Source of the DNA: Oscillospiraceae bacterium
GTDB lineage: Bacteria > Bacillota > Clostridia > Oscillospirales > Acutalibacteraceae
Length of the DNA stretch: 19,835 bases
Assembly: GCA_029004655.1 (NCBI GenBank)
Contig: JAQVYP010000012.1
Span: forward strand, 1-19,835
Direction of reading: 5' to 3'
In this document: one piece after another, positions 7,181 through 14,503 of the stretch
Numbering within the stretch: the first letter of the stretch is position 1
How the letters are laid out: every line of letters starts with the position of its first letter
Position numbers and translations under genes: made by a program
Notes under the pieces: model-generated
Seen by the model: only the letters and a program-made list of their open reading frames with translations
Told to the model about the DNA's origin: nothing
Database searches by the model: none

Positions 7181-7221
7181 AACACCCGTTTAGCCAAATA
7201 AACTTTGGTTAAGCGGGTGTT
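7181..7221 (+). terminator. Rho-independent terminator of the trpXYZ operon
   Basis: AACACCCGTTTAGCCAAA (7181-7198) pairs with TTTGGTTAAGCGGGTGTT (7204-7221) through 18 positions with only two non-Watson-Crick pairs. A T run follows. It closes the transporter operon and isolates it from the PqqD cassette. Confidence 0.9.
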
Positions 7222-7235
7222 TTAATCTTTTATAC

Positions 7236-7264
7236 TTGCAAACACTGATGAACTAATATATAAT
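7236..7264 (+). promoter_or_regulatory. Putative sigma-A promoter of the PqqD-peptidase-exporter operon
   Basis: TTGCAA (7236-7241) and TATAAT (7259-7264) are separated by 17 bases, 47 bases before the PqqD-like start codon and just after the trpXYZ terminator. The cassette should therefore be transcribed independently of tryptophan control. Confidence 0.65.
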
Positions 7265-7310
7265 TAATAGGTATTTTGAATTAAAAAGTTTGTAATAGGA
7301 GAATTCTTTT

Positions 7311-7574
7311 ATGAAGATTGTTGATGGTTTTATTCTTAAAAGCATTGTCGATACCAATATAGTTGTACCTGTTGGTTCTAACAGTGTTTCATTCAATGCT
7401 ATTATTTCTCTTAACGACAGTGGTGCTTTTTTATGGAAGCAACTTGAAAACGAGCAAAGCGAAGAAAGCTTGCTTGCAGCAATGCTTGCAGAATATGATG
7501 TTGATGAAGCAACTGCAAAAGCAGACATTCGTGAATTTTTAAATTCTATGAGGCAGGCTGATTTATTGAAATGA
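7311..7574 (+). CDS. PqqD family protein (RiPP recognition element type)
   Basis: An 87-residue cytoplasmic protein. It has a predicted beta-hairpin N-terminal half (around SIVDTNIVVPVG and SFNAIISLNDSGAFLWKQL) and a helical C-terminal half with EESLLAAMLAEYDVDEATAKADIREFL, the winged-helix pattern of PqqD. Members of this family bind leader peptides of ribosomally made, modified peptides and present them to processing enzymes. The start at 7311 has AGGAG 9 bases upstream. The stop overlaps the next start by four bases (ATGA). Its neighbours are a peptidase-like protein and an exporter, so a peptide substrate is plausible. No radical-SAM enzyme or recognisable precursor is next to it. Some PqqD-like proteins serve other clusters, such as polysaccharide loci, so peptide binding is inferred. 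Confidence 0.8.
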   Translation: MKIVDGFILKSIVDTNIVVPVGSNSVSFNAIISLNDSGAFLWKQLENEQSEESLLAAMLAEYDVDEATAKADIREFLNSMRQADLLK

Positions 7575-8044
7575 CACCACAAAAAGTTTTAAAATCCATG
7601 GACGATCTTTGCCCTCTTATTACCGGCCTCATTGAAGACGGCACAGATGTTACATTAACTGTGACAGGAAACAGTATGTCACCTTTATGGCATCATTTGC
7701 AAAACAGTGTTGTGCTAACAAAGTGTGATCCTGAAAAGCTAAAAAAGGGCGACGTTCCTCTTTACAAGCGGGCTGACGGTCATTATGTGCTTCATCGTAT
7801 TGTTAAGGTTAATGATAATTCCTTTGATTTAGCCGGAGATGCACAAACTCTAATTGAATATGGTCTTGAAAAATTCAGGGTAATTGCTGTTACAAAAGCA
7901 TTTTATAGAAACAACAAACTTATTGAGTGTAATAATTGGCGATATAAAACCTATGAAACTTTTTGGCGGCTTGTTCTTCCCTTTCGACCATGTTTTTTAA
8001 GAATAAACCGTGTATTGTGTGGTAAAAAGAATGAACAAAAATAG
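7571..8044 (+). CDS. S24/S26 family peptidase-like protein
   Basis: A 157-residue protein with the fold markers of signal-peptidase-like serine proteases. The nucleophile box is TGNSMSPLW (Ser35), then GDVPLYKRADGHYVLHRIVKV (61-80), and a GD motif at 89-90 (LAGDAQ) matching the GDN box. The second catalytic position appears to be His75 (LHRIV) rather than the Lys of bacterial LepB, the Ser-His arrangement known from SipW and archaeal or ER signal peptidases. No N-terminal membrane anchor is seen, so it may act inside the cell or with the exporter. It overlaps the PqqD gene by 4 bases and the exporter gene by 14 bases, implying coupled expression. It could mature a peptide recognised by the PqqD protein; the substrate is not visible. 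Confidence 0.75.
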   Translation: MTPQKVLKSMDDLCPLITGLIEDGTDVTLTVTGNSMSPLWHHLQNSVVLTKCDPEKLKKGDVPLYKRADGHYVLHRIVKVNDNSFDLAGDAQTLIEYGLEKFRVIAVTKAFYRNNKLIECNNWRYKTYETFWRLVLPFRPCFLRINRVLCGKKNEQK

Positions 8045-9689
8045 CAAATCTTTAAAATGGATTTGGAAATATACAAAAAAATATGCTTTGGCAATAATTG
8101 CTATGTCTATCTTTAGTGGATTGATTGCTGTTATCTATGTTGGCCTGGCGCTTGTTTCGCGCCAGGCTATTGATATTGCCACAGGCGATTCAGAAGGAAG
8201 CATTATTTTTGAATTTGTTTTACTTTCTTTATTAATAATAGGGCAAATATTTCTTAATGTACTTAACAGCTCAATCCGTGTGCGTGTAAACGGCAAGTTT
8301 GATATCTCACTTAAACAAGGATTGCTGGACAGCTATATTGATAAACGGTATTCAAAAGTCTGTAAAATACACTCCGGCGAAATATTAAACAGATTTACAA
8401 GTGACATTGACATTGTGGTAACCGGTGTTGTGTCTATTATTCCCCAAACAATATCCATGATTGCAAAAGTTGCATCCGGATTATTTGTGTTGGTTTACCT
8501 AAACAGTTCCTTTGCGGTTATTATCGGTGTTCTTGGTGTGCTGTTGATTATACTAGGACGATTGTTTAATATAAAGTTTAAATATTTACATAAACTCTGC
8601 CAGCAAACTTCGGGAGTAGTTCGCGGTTATCTTCAGGAATGTGTTGAAAATATAGTTGTTATAAAAACCTTCTCGAATAAAATTCCGGTTATTAATAAGC
8701 TTTCTGATTATATGGACAAAAGCTATAAATTGAAAATCAAACGTAACACAATTAGCTTGTTTGCCAGCACTGGTATTTCACTGTTATTTACACTTGGATA
8801 TTACGCAACGTTGGCTTGGGGTGCTTTACAGGTTGCAGCTAATACCATGTCATTTGGTACGCTAACTGCATTTTTACAAATAGTATCACAAATCCGTGCG
8901 CCTTTTTATAATATGTCCGGTATTATTCCGCAATACTATTCAACGATTGCATCAGCTGAGCGATTAATGGAAATAGAAGATATTGAAAGTGAACCAGCAA
9001 AGATTGAAATTGACCCTATCAAAATTTACAACAGCATGACAGAACTTGTGATTAATAATCTATCTTTTGGATATAACGATGAAATGATTATAGAAAACAG
9101 CAGTCTTAACATAAAGAAAAGCAGCCTAGTTTCAATAATCGGTGCTTCAGGTACAGGCAAAAGTACCCTGTTCAGACTTTTACTCGGACTGTTTGATCCA
9201 ACTCACGGTCAAATTTATATTAACTGTGGAAACGGTAAAATAGACATTGACTCTCGCACTCGTTGCTTATTTGCTTATGTTCCGCAAGGCAACTTGATAT
9301 TATCCGGTACTATACGAGAAAACATTGCTTTTGGCAATATTAATGTTGATAATGCAGCAATTGAACAGGCGGCAAAGGCATCCGCAATATTTGATTTTAT
9401 CGATACATTACCCGATAAATTTGAAACTATGCTTGGAGAACGCGGGCTTGGTTTATCAGAAGGACAGATACAGCGAATAGCGATTGCCAGAGCATTAATT
9501 TGCGATGCGCCTATTCTCTTGCTTGATGAATGTACCTCAGCCCTTGATGAACAGACCGAGCATGAGCTCTTGCAAAACATTAAAAATTTAAAAACTAAAA
9601 CTGTTATTTTCATTTCGCATCGCCCGGCAGCACTTGATATAAGCGACAGTATCATCAAACTTGAAAACAAGAAATTTGTTGTTCAATAA
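8031..9689 (+). CDS. ABC exporter, fused membrane and ATPase domains
   Basis: A 552-residue half-transporter of the MsbA/LmrA/bacteriocin-export type, working as a dimer in the cytoplasmic membrane. The N-terminal part has hydrophobic segments near 19-45, 60-80, 135-180 and 235-280. The ATPase domain has Walker A GASGTGKST (371-379), signature LSEGQ (475-479), Walker B LLLDE (about 497-501) and the H-loop in FISHRP. There is no N-terminal C39 peptidase domain, which fits a separate protease gene just upstream. I chose the ATG at 8031; a GTG at 8010 is in frame but deeper inside the preceding gene. A clear ribosome binding site is lacking, so translation is probably coupled to the peptidase gene, which it overlaps. 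It likely exports the cassette's unknown product; a drug or lipid substrate cannot be excluded. Confidence 0.85.
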   Translation: MNKNSKSLKWIWKYTKKYALAIIAMSIFSGLIAVIYVGLALVSRQAIDIATGDSEGSIIFEFVLLSLLIIGQIFLNVLNSSIRVRVNGKFDISLKQGLLDSYIDKRYSKVCKIHSGEILNRFTSDIDIVVTGVVSIIPQTISMIAKVASGLFVLVYLNSSFAVIIGVLGVLLIILGRLFNIKFKYLHKLCQQTSGVVRGYLQECVENIVVIKTFSNKIPVINKLSDYMDKSYKLKIKRNTISLFASTGISLLFTLGYYATLAWGALQVAANTMSFGTLTAFLQIVSQIRAPFYNMSGIIPQYYSTIASAERLMEIEDIESEPAKIEIDPIKIYNSMTELVINNLSFGYNDEMIIENSSLNIKKSSLVSIIGASGTGKSTLFRLLLGLFDPTHGQIYINCGNGKIDIDSRTRCLFAYVPQGNLILSGTIRENIAFGNINVDNAAIEQAAKASAIFDFIDTLPDKFETMLGERGLGLSEGQIQRIAIARALICDAPILLLDECTSALDEQTEHELLQNIKNLKTKTVIFISHRPAALDISDSIIKLENKKFVVQ

Positions 9690-9756
9690 ATTCTAATACT
9701 AATTTTGGTGCATTAATCTTTATTGATGCCCGTTTATATGATGAAATAAATGACTT

Positions 9757-9913
9757 ATACTAATTCCAATTAAAAAGTGACCAAGATTTGCGAGGATTTT
9801 GTTTGTGAGACAAGGCGGAGGACGAAGGCGGGCTATCGCCCGCCGAGAACGACAACGCAGTCTCGCAAACAAAAGACCGCGAAGATTGGTTGATTTTTAT
9901 TTGGAATTAGTAT
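9757..9913. mobile_element. Palindromic MITE-like element, copy 2 (inverted)
   Basis: This 157-bp element is the reverse complement of copy 1 (1023-1179) with one mismatch by my reading (GTTTGAGAG in copy 1, GTTTGCGAG in the complement of this copy). It has the same terminal repeats, GATA-looped GC-rich tip and flanking TTA trinucleotides (9755-9757 and 9913-9915). It lies between the exporter stop and the shared terminator. Near-identity implies recent insertion or gene conversion between the copies. Between the exporter stop at 9689 and this element nothing else is recognisable. Confidence 0.85.
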
Positions 9914-9978
9914 TAAAGCCATACCCCACAATCTAACCAAACATTTTTTCTTATCCCTACAACACCTATTTTAAACAG

Positions 9979-10023
9979 AAAAATGTCCTCAGGTTGTTTC
10001 CGCAACAACCTGAGGACATTTTT
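9979..10023. terminator. Bidirectional terminator between the exporter and clpX
   Basis: A perfect 20-bp stem (9979-9998 with 10004-10023) contains ATGTCCTCAGGTTGTT and its complement around a five-base loop. It is A-rich on the left and T-rich on the right, so it gives a U tract in either direction. It lies between convergent genes and should end both the exporter and clpX transcripts. Confidence 0.9.
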
Positions 10024-10078
10024 TATATTTATTTTTTAAGAAAATTTTAAACTTCTTCATTAAAGTGATGTAATAATT

Positions 10079-11410
10079 TTATGCAATTTCACCGCCGCGT
10101 TTTTTATCGGATGGCATTTTCAGTGTTTTGGGAACACGATTTGGGTTTCTGGTTATTTTCGGATTGGCTTTATCATTTACCGATTGCTCAGTAATTATGA
10201 TACGCTCGATAGTGTGATCAGACGGTGCTTCAAACATAATTTTGTTAAGAGCACCTTCAACTATTGAACGCAGTCCTCTTGCACCTGTTTTATTGTCAAC
10301 AGTAAGCTTCGCAATAGCCTTCAAAGCATCATCAGTAAATTCCAGCTTAATATCATCCATTGCAAACAATGCTTGATATTGCTTGATTAGTGAGTTTTTG
10401 GGCTCAACCATAACGCGAACAAGCATTTCCTCAGTCATATTATGAAGTGCTGAAAGAACCGGAAGACGTCCAACAAGCTCCGGAATTAATCCATATTTCA
10501 TCAAATCTTCATGAGTTGCCACACTGATATCTGATTCTTGATCGATCATTTTCTTGGATTTAATTTCAGCACCAAAACCGAAACTGCTGCCCGATCCAAT
10601 TCGCTTTTTTATAATGCTGTCAATTCCGTCAAACGCACCGGCACAAATAAACAAGATGTTTGTTGTATCAATCTTAATAAACTCTTGCTGTGGGTGTTTA
10701 CGACCGCCTTGAGGTGGCACATTAGAAACTGTTCCTTCAAGAATCTTAAGAAGTGCTTGCTGAACACCCTCACCGCTTACGTCACGAGTTATGGAAGCAT
10801 TTTCGGATTTTCTTGCAATTTTATCAATCTCATCAACGTAAATAATACCATGTTCCGCACGCTCAACATCAAAATCTGCTGCTTGAATCAGTCTTAAAAG
10901 AATGTTTTCAACATCTTCTCCAACATATCCTGCCTCAGTCAAGGTTGTTGCATCCGTAATTGCAATAGGCACGTCGAGAAATCTCGCTAATGTCTGTGCA
11001 AGCAATGTTTTACCAACACCAGTAGGACCCAACATCAAGACATTGCTTTTGGAGAGTTCGATATCTGTTTTCGTTCCAAAGAAAATACGTTTATAGTGAT
11101 TATATACAGCAACAGACAAAACTCTTTTTGCTTCATCCTGTCCAATTACATATTCATCGAGATGAGCTTTTAATTCCTGAGGTTTTGGAAGTTTGAAATC
11201 GGAATGCTCGTGTACACCCTTTTTATGTGACTTAATAGCGTTTGGCAAGCCAATTTCGCCCTCTTCATCACCATTTATTAAAGAATAACATACCTCAATA
11301 CACTCATCACAGATGCACACACCATGACCTGCAATAAGATGTTCTACCTCATTCTGAGAACGTCCGCAAAAAGAACAGCTAACATTATTTCCGTTTTCAT
11401 TACTAGGCAT
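10079..11410 (-). CDS. clpX: ClpX ATPase subunit of the ClpXP protease
   Basis: A 443-residue AAA+ unfoldase that recognises substrates, unfolds them and feeds them to ClpP. The N-terminal zinc-binding domain has cysteines C12, C15, C34 and C37. Walker A is GPTGVGKT (128-135), pore loop 1 is GYVG (161-164), Walker B is IIYVDEID (189-196), and RKHPQQEF gives the RKH pore loop. The ClpP-binding loop reads FGF in SSFGFGAE where most ClpX have IGF, a mild substitution. The length is slightly above the usual 410-430, mostly at the ends. The start has no strong ribosome binding site, and the gene lies only 15 bases after clpP, so the two are co-transcribed. No lon gene follows, as it does in many Firmicutes; a bidirectional terminator ends the operon. 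Confidence 0.97.
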   Translation of the reverse strand: MPSNENGNNVSCSFCGRSQNEVEHLIAGHGVCICDECIEVCYSLINGDEEGEIGLPNAIKSHKKGVHEHSDFKLPKPQELKAHLDEYVIGQDEAKRVLSVAVYNHYKRIFFGTKTDIELSKSNVLMLGPTGVGKTLLAQTLARFLDVPIAITDATTLTEAGYVGEDVENILLRLIQAADFDVERAEHGIIYVDEIDKIARKSENASITRDVSGEGVQQALLKILEGTVSNVPPQGGRKHPQQEFIKIDTTNILFICAGAFDGIDSIIKKRIGSGSSFGFGAEIKSKKMIDQESDISVATHEDLMKYGLIPELVGRLPVLSALHNMTEEMLVRVMVEPKNSLIKQYQALFAMDDIKLEFTDDALKAIAKLTVDNKTGARGLRSIVEGALNKIMFEAPSDHTIERIIITEQSVNDKANPKITRNPNRVPKTLKMPSDKKRGGEIA

Positions 11411-11425
11411 TTAGATACTCCAATC

Positions 11426-12013
11426 CTATCTGTTTGTAATAACCTTATCTATAAGTCCGTAAGAACGAGCTTCTTCAGCAGACATAAAATTGTCGCGTTC
11501 TGTATCACGCTTAATTTCATCTAACGGTTTGCCTGTTGCTTCTGATAAGATTATGTTGATGCGTTCTTTAATATTAGAAATATGCTGAGCATGAATGAGA
11601 ATATCAGTAGCCTGACCCTCAGCAGAACCCAAGGGCTGATGAATCATTATTTCACTGTTTGGTAAAGCATAACGCTTGCCTTTTGCTCCGGCTGCCAATA
11701 AAAATGCTCCCATGCTTGCTGCCATGCCCATACAAATTGTGCTAACATCACACTTGATATAGTTCATTGTATCAAAAATTGCCATTCCAGATGATACGGA
11801 GCCACCGGGGCTGTTAATATAAAAGTTAATGTCCTTATCAGGATCCTTGCCTTCGAGATATAGCATTTGAGCTATAATAATGCTGGCAGAAGCATTATCA
11901 ACTTGATCTGATAACATAATTATTCGATCGTTAAGCAAGCGTGAAAAGATATCGTATGAGCGCTCTCCCTTACTTGTCTGTTCAATAACATATGGAACTA
12001 AATTCATATCCAT
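11426..12013 (-). CDS. clpP: ClpP protease subunit
   Basis: A 195-residue self-compartmentalising serine protease that forms the tetradecameric chamber of ClpXP. The catalytic triad is visible: Ser100 in GMAASMGAF, His125 in MIHQPLG and Asp174 in DTERDNF. The oligomerisation and hydrophobic-pocket regions appear intact, and the length is standard. The start at 12013 has GGAGGCGG 4-11 bases upstream. The gene lies between tig and clpX in the conserved order tig-clpP-clpX. The 115-base gap to tig contains a strong hairpin and a possible weak promoter, so clpP may have its own control in addition to read-through from tig. The family is known to process abnormal proteins and regulators in the cytoplasm. 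Confidence 0.97.
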   Translation of the reverse strand: MDMNLVPYVIEQTSKGERSYDIFSRLLNDRIIMLSDQVDNASASIIIAQMLYLEGKDPDKDINFYINSPGGSVSSGMAIFDTMNYIKCDVSTICMGMAASMGAFLLAAGAKGKRYALPNSEIMIHQPLGSAEGQATDILIHAQHISNIKERINIILSEATGKPLDEIKRDTERDNFMSAEEARSYGLIDKVITNR

Positions 12014-12039
12014 TTTAGCCGCCTCCGTAATATTTTTAG

Positions 12040-12067
12040 AGCGACGGGAAAAGGATCACCCGTCGCT
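12040..12067 (-). other. Stem-loop in the tig-clpP spacer
   Basis: AGCGACGGG (minus-strand 12067-12059) pairs perfectly with CCCGTCGCT (12048-12040) around a ten-base loop. It is 27 bases before the clpP start. No U run follows on either strand, so it is not a standard terminator. It could be a processing site, an mRNA stabiliser or a partial attenuator. Confidence 0.6.
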
Positions 12068-12071
12068 AAAT

Positions 12072-12100
12072 TTAATAACCTGATAAATAGTATGAGACAA
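12072..12100 (-). promoter_or_regulatory. Possible weak promoter for clpP-clpX
   Basis: On the minus strand, TTGTCT (12100-12095) and TATTAA (12077-12072) have a 17-base spacer. Both boxes are imperfect. If used, the clpP mRNA would begin with the hairpin at 12040-12067. Confidence 0.3.
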
Positions 12101-12128
12101 ATAGAAATTTTATAAACAATTATTTATA

Positions 12129-13565
12129 TTATTCCTCTGTTTTATCTGTTTCCTTAGCAGTTGTTTTTTTGGTTGTCGCTTTTTTAGTAACTTTTTTAGC
12201 TTTTTTCTCTTCAGAATCGTCAGCTTTATCTGAATTTTCAACAGGTGCAACAGCAGCAACCTTTTCGCTCTTTGCTTCAACATCAGAAATAACTGCATTT
12301 GATTTTACAAACTCAATTGCCTTCCCGACTGACAAATCTTTAATGAGTTCTTTTTCTGGAATAAATGATTTAATCTTATCGATTTCAGTCTTATATTCAA
12401 TTGAAAGCTTTTCAAATTCAGCAGCGATATCTTCATCTGTTGGCTTAACATTTTCAAGCTCCGCAATTTTTTCAAGAGCAAGTCTGATCTTAACTTGACG
12501 TTCTGCCTGAGGTGCAAAACTCTTTTTGAATTCCTCAACAGTGCTGCCTGTATATTGCATGTATGTGTTCAGATCCATGCCCTGTGATTTGAGTCTGTAC
12601 TCAAAATCCTGGACACTCTGCTCTGCTCTGTTATTGATCATAGCTTCCGGAATTTCTGCTTTCATTAGGTCAATAAGTTGATCAATCAATTGATTTTCAA
12701 CATCATCATCTGATGACTTAGTTTTTTTCTCCATAGCCTTTGTCGTAAGATCAGCTTTTAATTCAGCCAATGTATCGAACTCGCTGACATCCTTCGCAAA
12801 CTCATCATCAATTGCAGGAAGCTCTCTATTCTTGATTTCATGAAGCTTTACTTTGAATACAGCTGGCTTTCCGGCTAATTCAGCTGCCTGATATTCTGCC
12901 GGGAATTCTACATTTACATCAAACTCGTCGCCGTTATTGTGACCGACAATTTGCTCCTCGAAGCCTGGGATAAACTGATTTGAACCTAATGTAAGCGAAT
13001 ATGATTCGCCCTTGCCGCCTTCAAAAGCTTTATCATCAACAAAACCTTCAAAATCAATAATAGTGATATCACCGTCAACAGCTGCTCTGTCCTCAATACT
13101 AACAAGTCTTGAGTTTCTCTCAGCCATGCGGCCTAACTCTGCTTCAATTTCCTCATCTGTTACTGTTGGGATAACATGCTCTGCTTTAAGACCCTTATAA
13201 CCGTCAATTAAAATTTCAGGATTAACAGTAATAACAACCTTAAACTCAATTCCATTAGTCTTATCAATAGATACCAAATCAAAATCTACTTTATCATCGA
13301 CATAATCAAGTCCGGCTTCCCCGACTGCGCTTTCAACAGCATCTCCATAAAGAAGATTCAATGCATCCTCGAAGAAAACTGATTCGCCATAATGCTTTTC
13401 AATTATGCTCTGAGGAGCTTTTCCTTTTCTAAAACCTGGAACACTCATTTTACCGACGTTTTTGCGGTAAACCTGTTTAATTGCAGACTGAAAGCTCTCT
13501 CCGTCAATAGTGATATTCAACTCATAACGGTTGGTTTCAACCTTTTTGGATTCTTTTAAACTCAT
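12129..13565 (-). CDS. tig: Trigger factor, ribosome-bound chaperone
   Basis: A 478-residue chaperone with peptidyl-prolyl isomerase activity that binds at the ribosomal exit tunnel. The ribosome-docking signature GFRKGKAP is at residues 44-51. The FKBP-type domain spans about 160-245 (from DGDITIIDFEGFVDDKAFEGG to the VKLHEIK region), and the C-terminal chaperone arms follow. The last 45 or so residues are a low-complexity tail rich in Ala, Lys, Thr and acidic residues, ending DKTEE. That makes the protein longer than the usual 425-450. The tail is presumably disordered. The start at 13565 has GGAGGGA about 8 bases upstream. It leads the tig-clpP-clpX cluster, coupling nascent-chain folding with proteolysis. 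Confidence 0.96.
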   Translation of the reverse strand: MSLKESKKVETNRYELNITIDGESFQSAIKQVYRKNVGKMSVPGFRKGKAPQSIIEKHYGESVFFEDALNLLYGDAVESAVGEAGLDYVDDKVDFDLVSIDKTNGIEFKVVITVNPEILIDGYKGLKAEHVIPTVTDEEIEAELGRMAERNSRLVSIEDRAAVDGDITIIDFEGFVDDKAFEGGKGESYSLTLGSNQFIPGFEEQIVGHNNGDEFDVNVEFPAEYQAAELAGKPAVFKVKLHEIKNRELPAIDDEFAKDVSEFDTLAELKADLTTKAMEKKTKSSDDDVENQLIDQLIDLMKAEIPEAMINNRAEQSVQDFEYRLKSQGMDLNTYMQYTGSTVEEFKKSFAPQAERQVKIRLALEKIAELENVKPTDEDIAAEFEKLSIEYKTEIDKIKSFIPEKELIKDLSVGKAIEFVKSNAVISDVEAKSEKVAAVAPVENSDKADDSEEKKAKKVTKKATTKKTTAKETDKTEE

Positions 13566-13601
13566 TATTATAGTCCCTCCACATTAAATGTACATTTTAC
13601 T

Positions 13602-13630
13602 ACTATAGCATACTATCCGCTGTTTTTCCA
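13602..13630 (-). promoter_or_regulatory. Putative sigma-A promoter of tig
   Basis: On the minus strand, TGGAAA (13630-13625) and TATAGT (13607-13602) have a 17-base spacer, about 37 bases before the start codon. The -10 box is good and the -35 box moderate. Confidence 0.45.
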
Positions 13631-13684
13631 TACCTTTTTTAATGAAATATAAATGATTTTCGAGTATTTTGTTGTTAATAATCA

Positions 13685-14365
13685 TCAAATAATTAAAAAA
13701 GGTGTAAAATCTATACAATCACAAGAAATTAGTTTTAATTTAATTCCGTCATATTCCGCTACTGATTTGTGAAAACCAGTGCCATGAATATGTCCATGAT
13801 ACACCGTTTCAATATTATGATTTTTTAAAACCGTCAACATTTCGCTACACACCTGTGTCGAATAAACCGGTGGATAATGCAAGAAAACAAGCGGCTTTTT
13901 GCCGGTTGCTTCTGCGGCAGAAATTGATGTTTCAAGTCGTAATGCTTCGCGATTAATCACCTTTAATCCTTGCTCTGCTGAATCAAAGAACCAGCCTCGT
14001 GTTCCACATACAGCCCTATCTTCAACAACAATAGCATTATTATGAATCATTTGTATTGTGCTAAAGCCGTTTTCATCAAAAAAAGCTTTAAGTTTTGTTA
14101 ATGTTGGCCACCAAAGGTCATGATTACCCTTTAGAATAATCTTTTTACCCGGTAAATTATTAAGCAATCGGAAGTCCTTCACTGTATCTGACAATTTTAA
14201 ACCCCATGATAAATCGCCCGGAAGGACTACTGTGTCATTTGCTCCGACAATTCTTGTCCAATTGGCGTGTATTCTATCTACATAATTGTCCCAGCCACGA
14301 AAAATATTCATTGGCTTATCGGCAGACAAAGATAGATGTAAATCAGAAATTGCATAAATTGACAT
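13685..14365 (-). CDS. Metallophosphoesterase
   Basis: A 226-residue calcineurin-like phosphoesterase, probably cytoplasmic, with a two-metal active site. The metal-binding blocks are in order: SDLHL (Asp8, His10), PGDLSWG (Asp51), KGNHDLWW (Asn81, His82, Asp83), FLHYPP and YHGHIHG. The block spacing and the GNHDLWW form match the COG1768-type phosphohydrolase group, whose substrate is not known to me. I chose the ATG at 14365, with AGAGG 7-8 bases upstream; a TTG two codons earlier is in frame but sits almost on the ribosome binding site. The gene is transcribed alone, divergently from the DUF1540 gene, and ends about 120 bases before tig starts. The hydrolysed phosphoester cannot be predicted from sequence. 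Confidence 0.88.
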   Translation of the reverse strand: MSIYAISDLHLSLSADKPMNIFRGWDNYVDRIHANWTRIVGANDTVVLPGDLSWGLKLSDTVKDFRLLNNLPGKKIILKGNHDLWWPTLTKLKAFFDENGFSTIQMIHNNAIVVEDRAVCGTRGWFFDSAEQGLKVINREALRLETSISAAEATGKKPLVFLHYPPVYSTQVCSEMLTVLKNHNIETVYHGHIHGTGFHKSVAEYDGIKLKLISCDCIDFTPFLII

Positions 14366-14428
14366 AGCCAACCTCTTTTTTAATAAAAATTTTCAGAATA
14401 AAATTGCTTTCAATGCTAATAATAATAT

Positions 14429-14462
14429 TGGCTCATGACTTAGCAATTTTATTAATGAGCCA
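14429..14462. promoter_or_regulatory. Inverted repeat in the divergent promoter region
   Basis: TGGCTCAT (14429-14436) and ATGAGCCA (14455-14462) form a perfect 8-bp inverted repeat with 18 bases between. It sits between the phosphoesterase (minus) and DUF1540 (plus) starts. Promoter-like boxes overlap it: TTGGCT (14428-14433) with TATTAA on the plus strand, and TTGCTA with TATTAT on the minus strand. The arrangement would suit a shared operator, but no regulator is identified. Confidence 0.4.
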
Positions 14463-14503
14463 GTCAATTTTGTACTAGTAGTTTTTGCGAAGGGAAGGTG
14501 TAG

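Noticed and set aside
9694..9735. ATACTAATTTTGG and a weak GGTGCATTAAT/ATTGATGCC hairpin after the exporter gene
   Set aside because: Only the first nine bases match the element end, with no partner end. The hairpin is short with no proper U run. The strong terminator lies further on at 9979.
1023..9913. CRISPR array or phage att sites as an explanation for the repeats
   Set aside because: There are only three copies, far apart, palindromic and in different orientations, with no regular spacers, cas genes, integrase or tRNA gene in the window.
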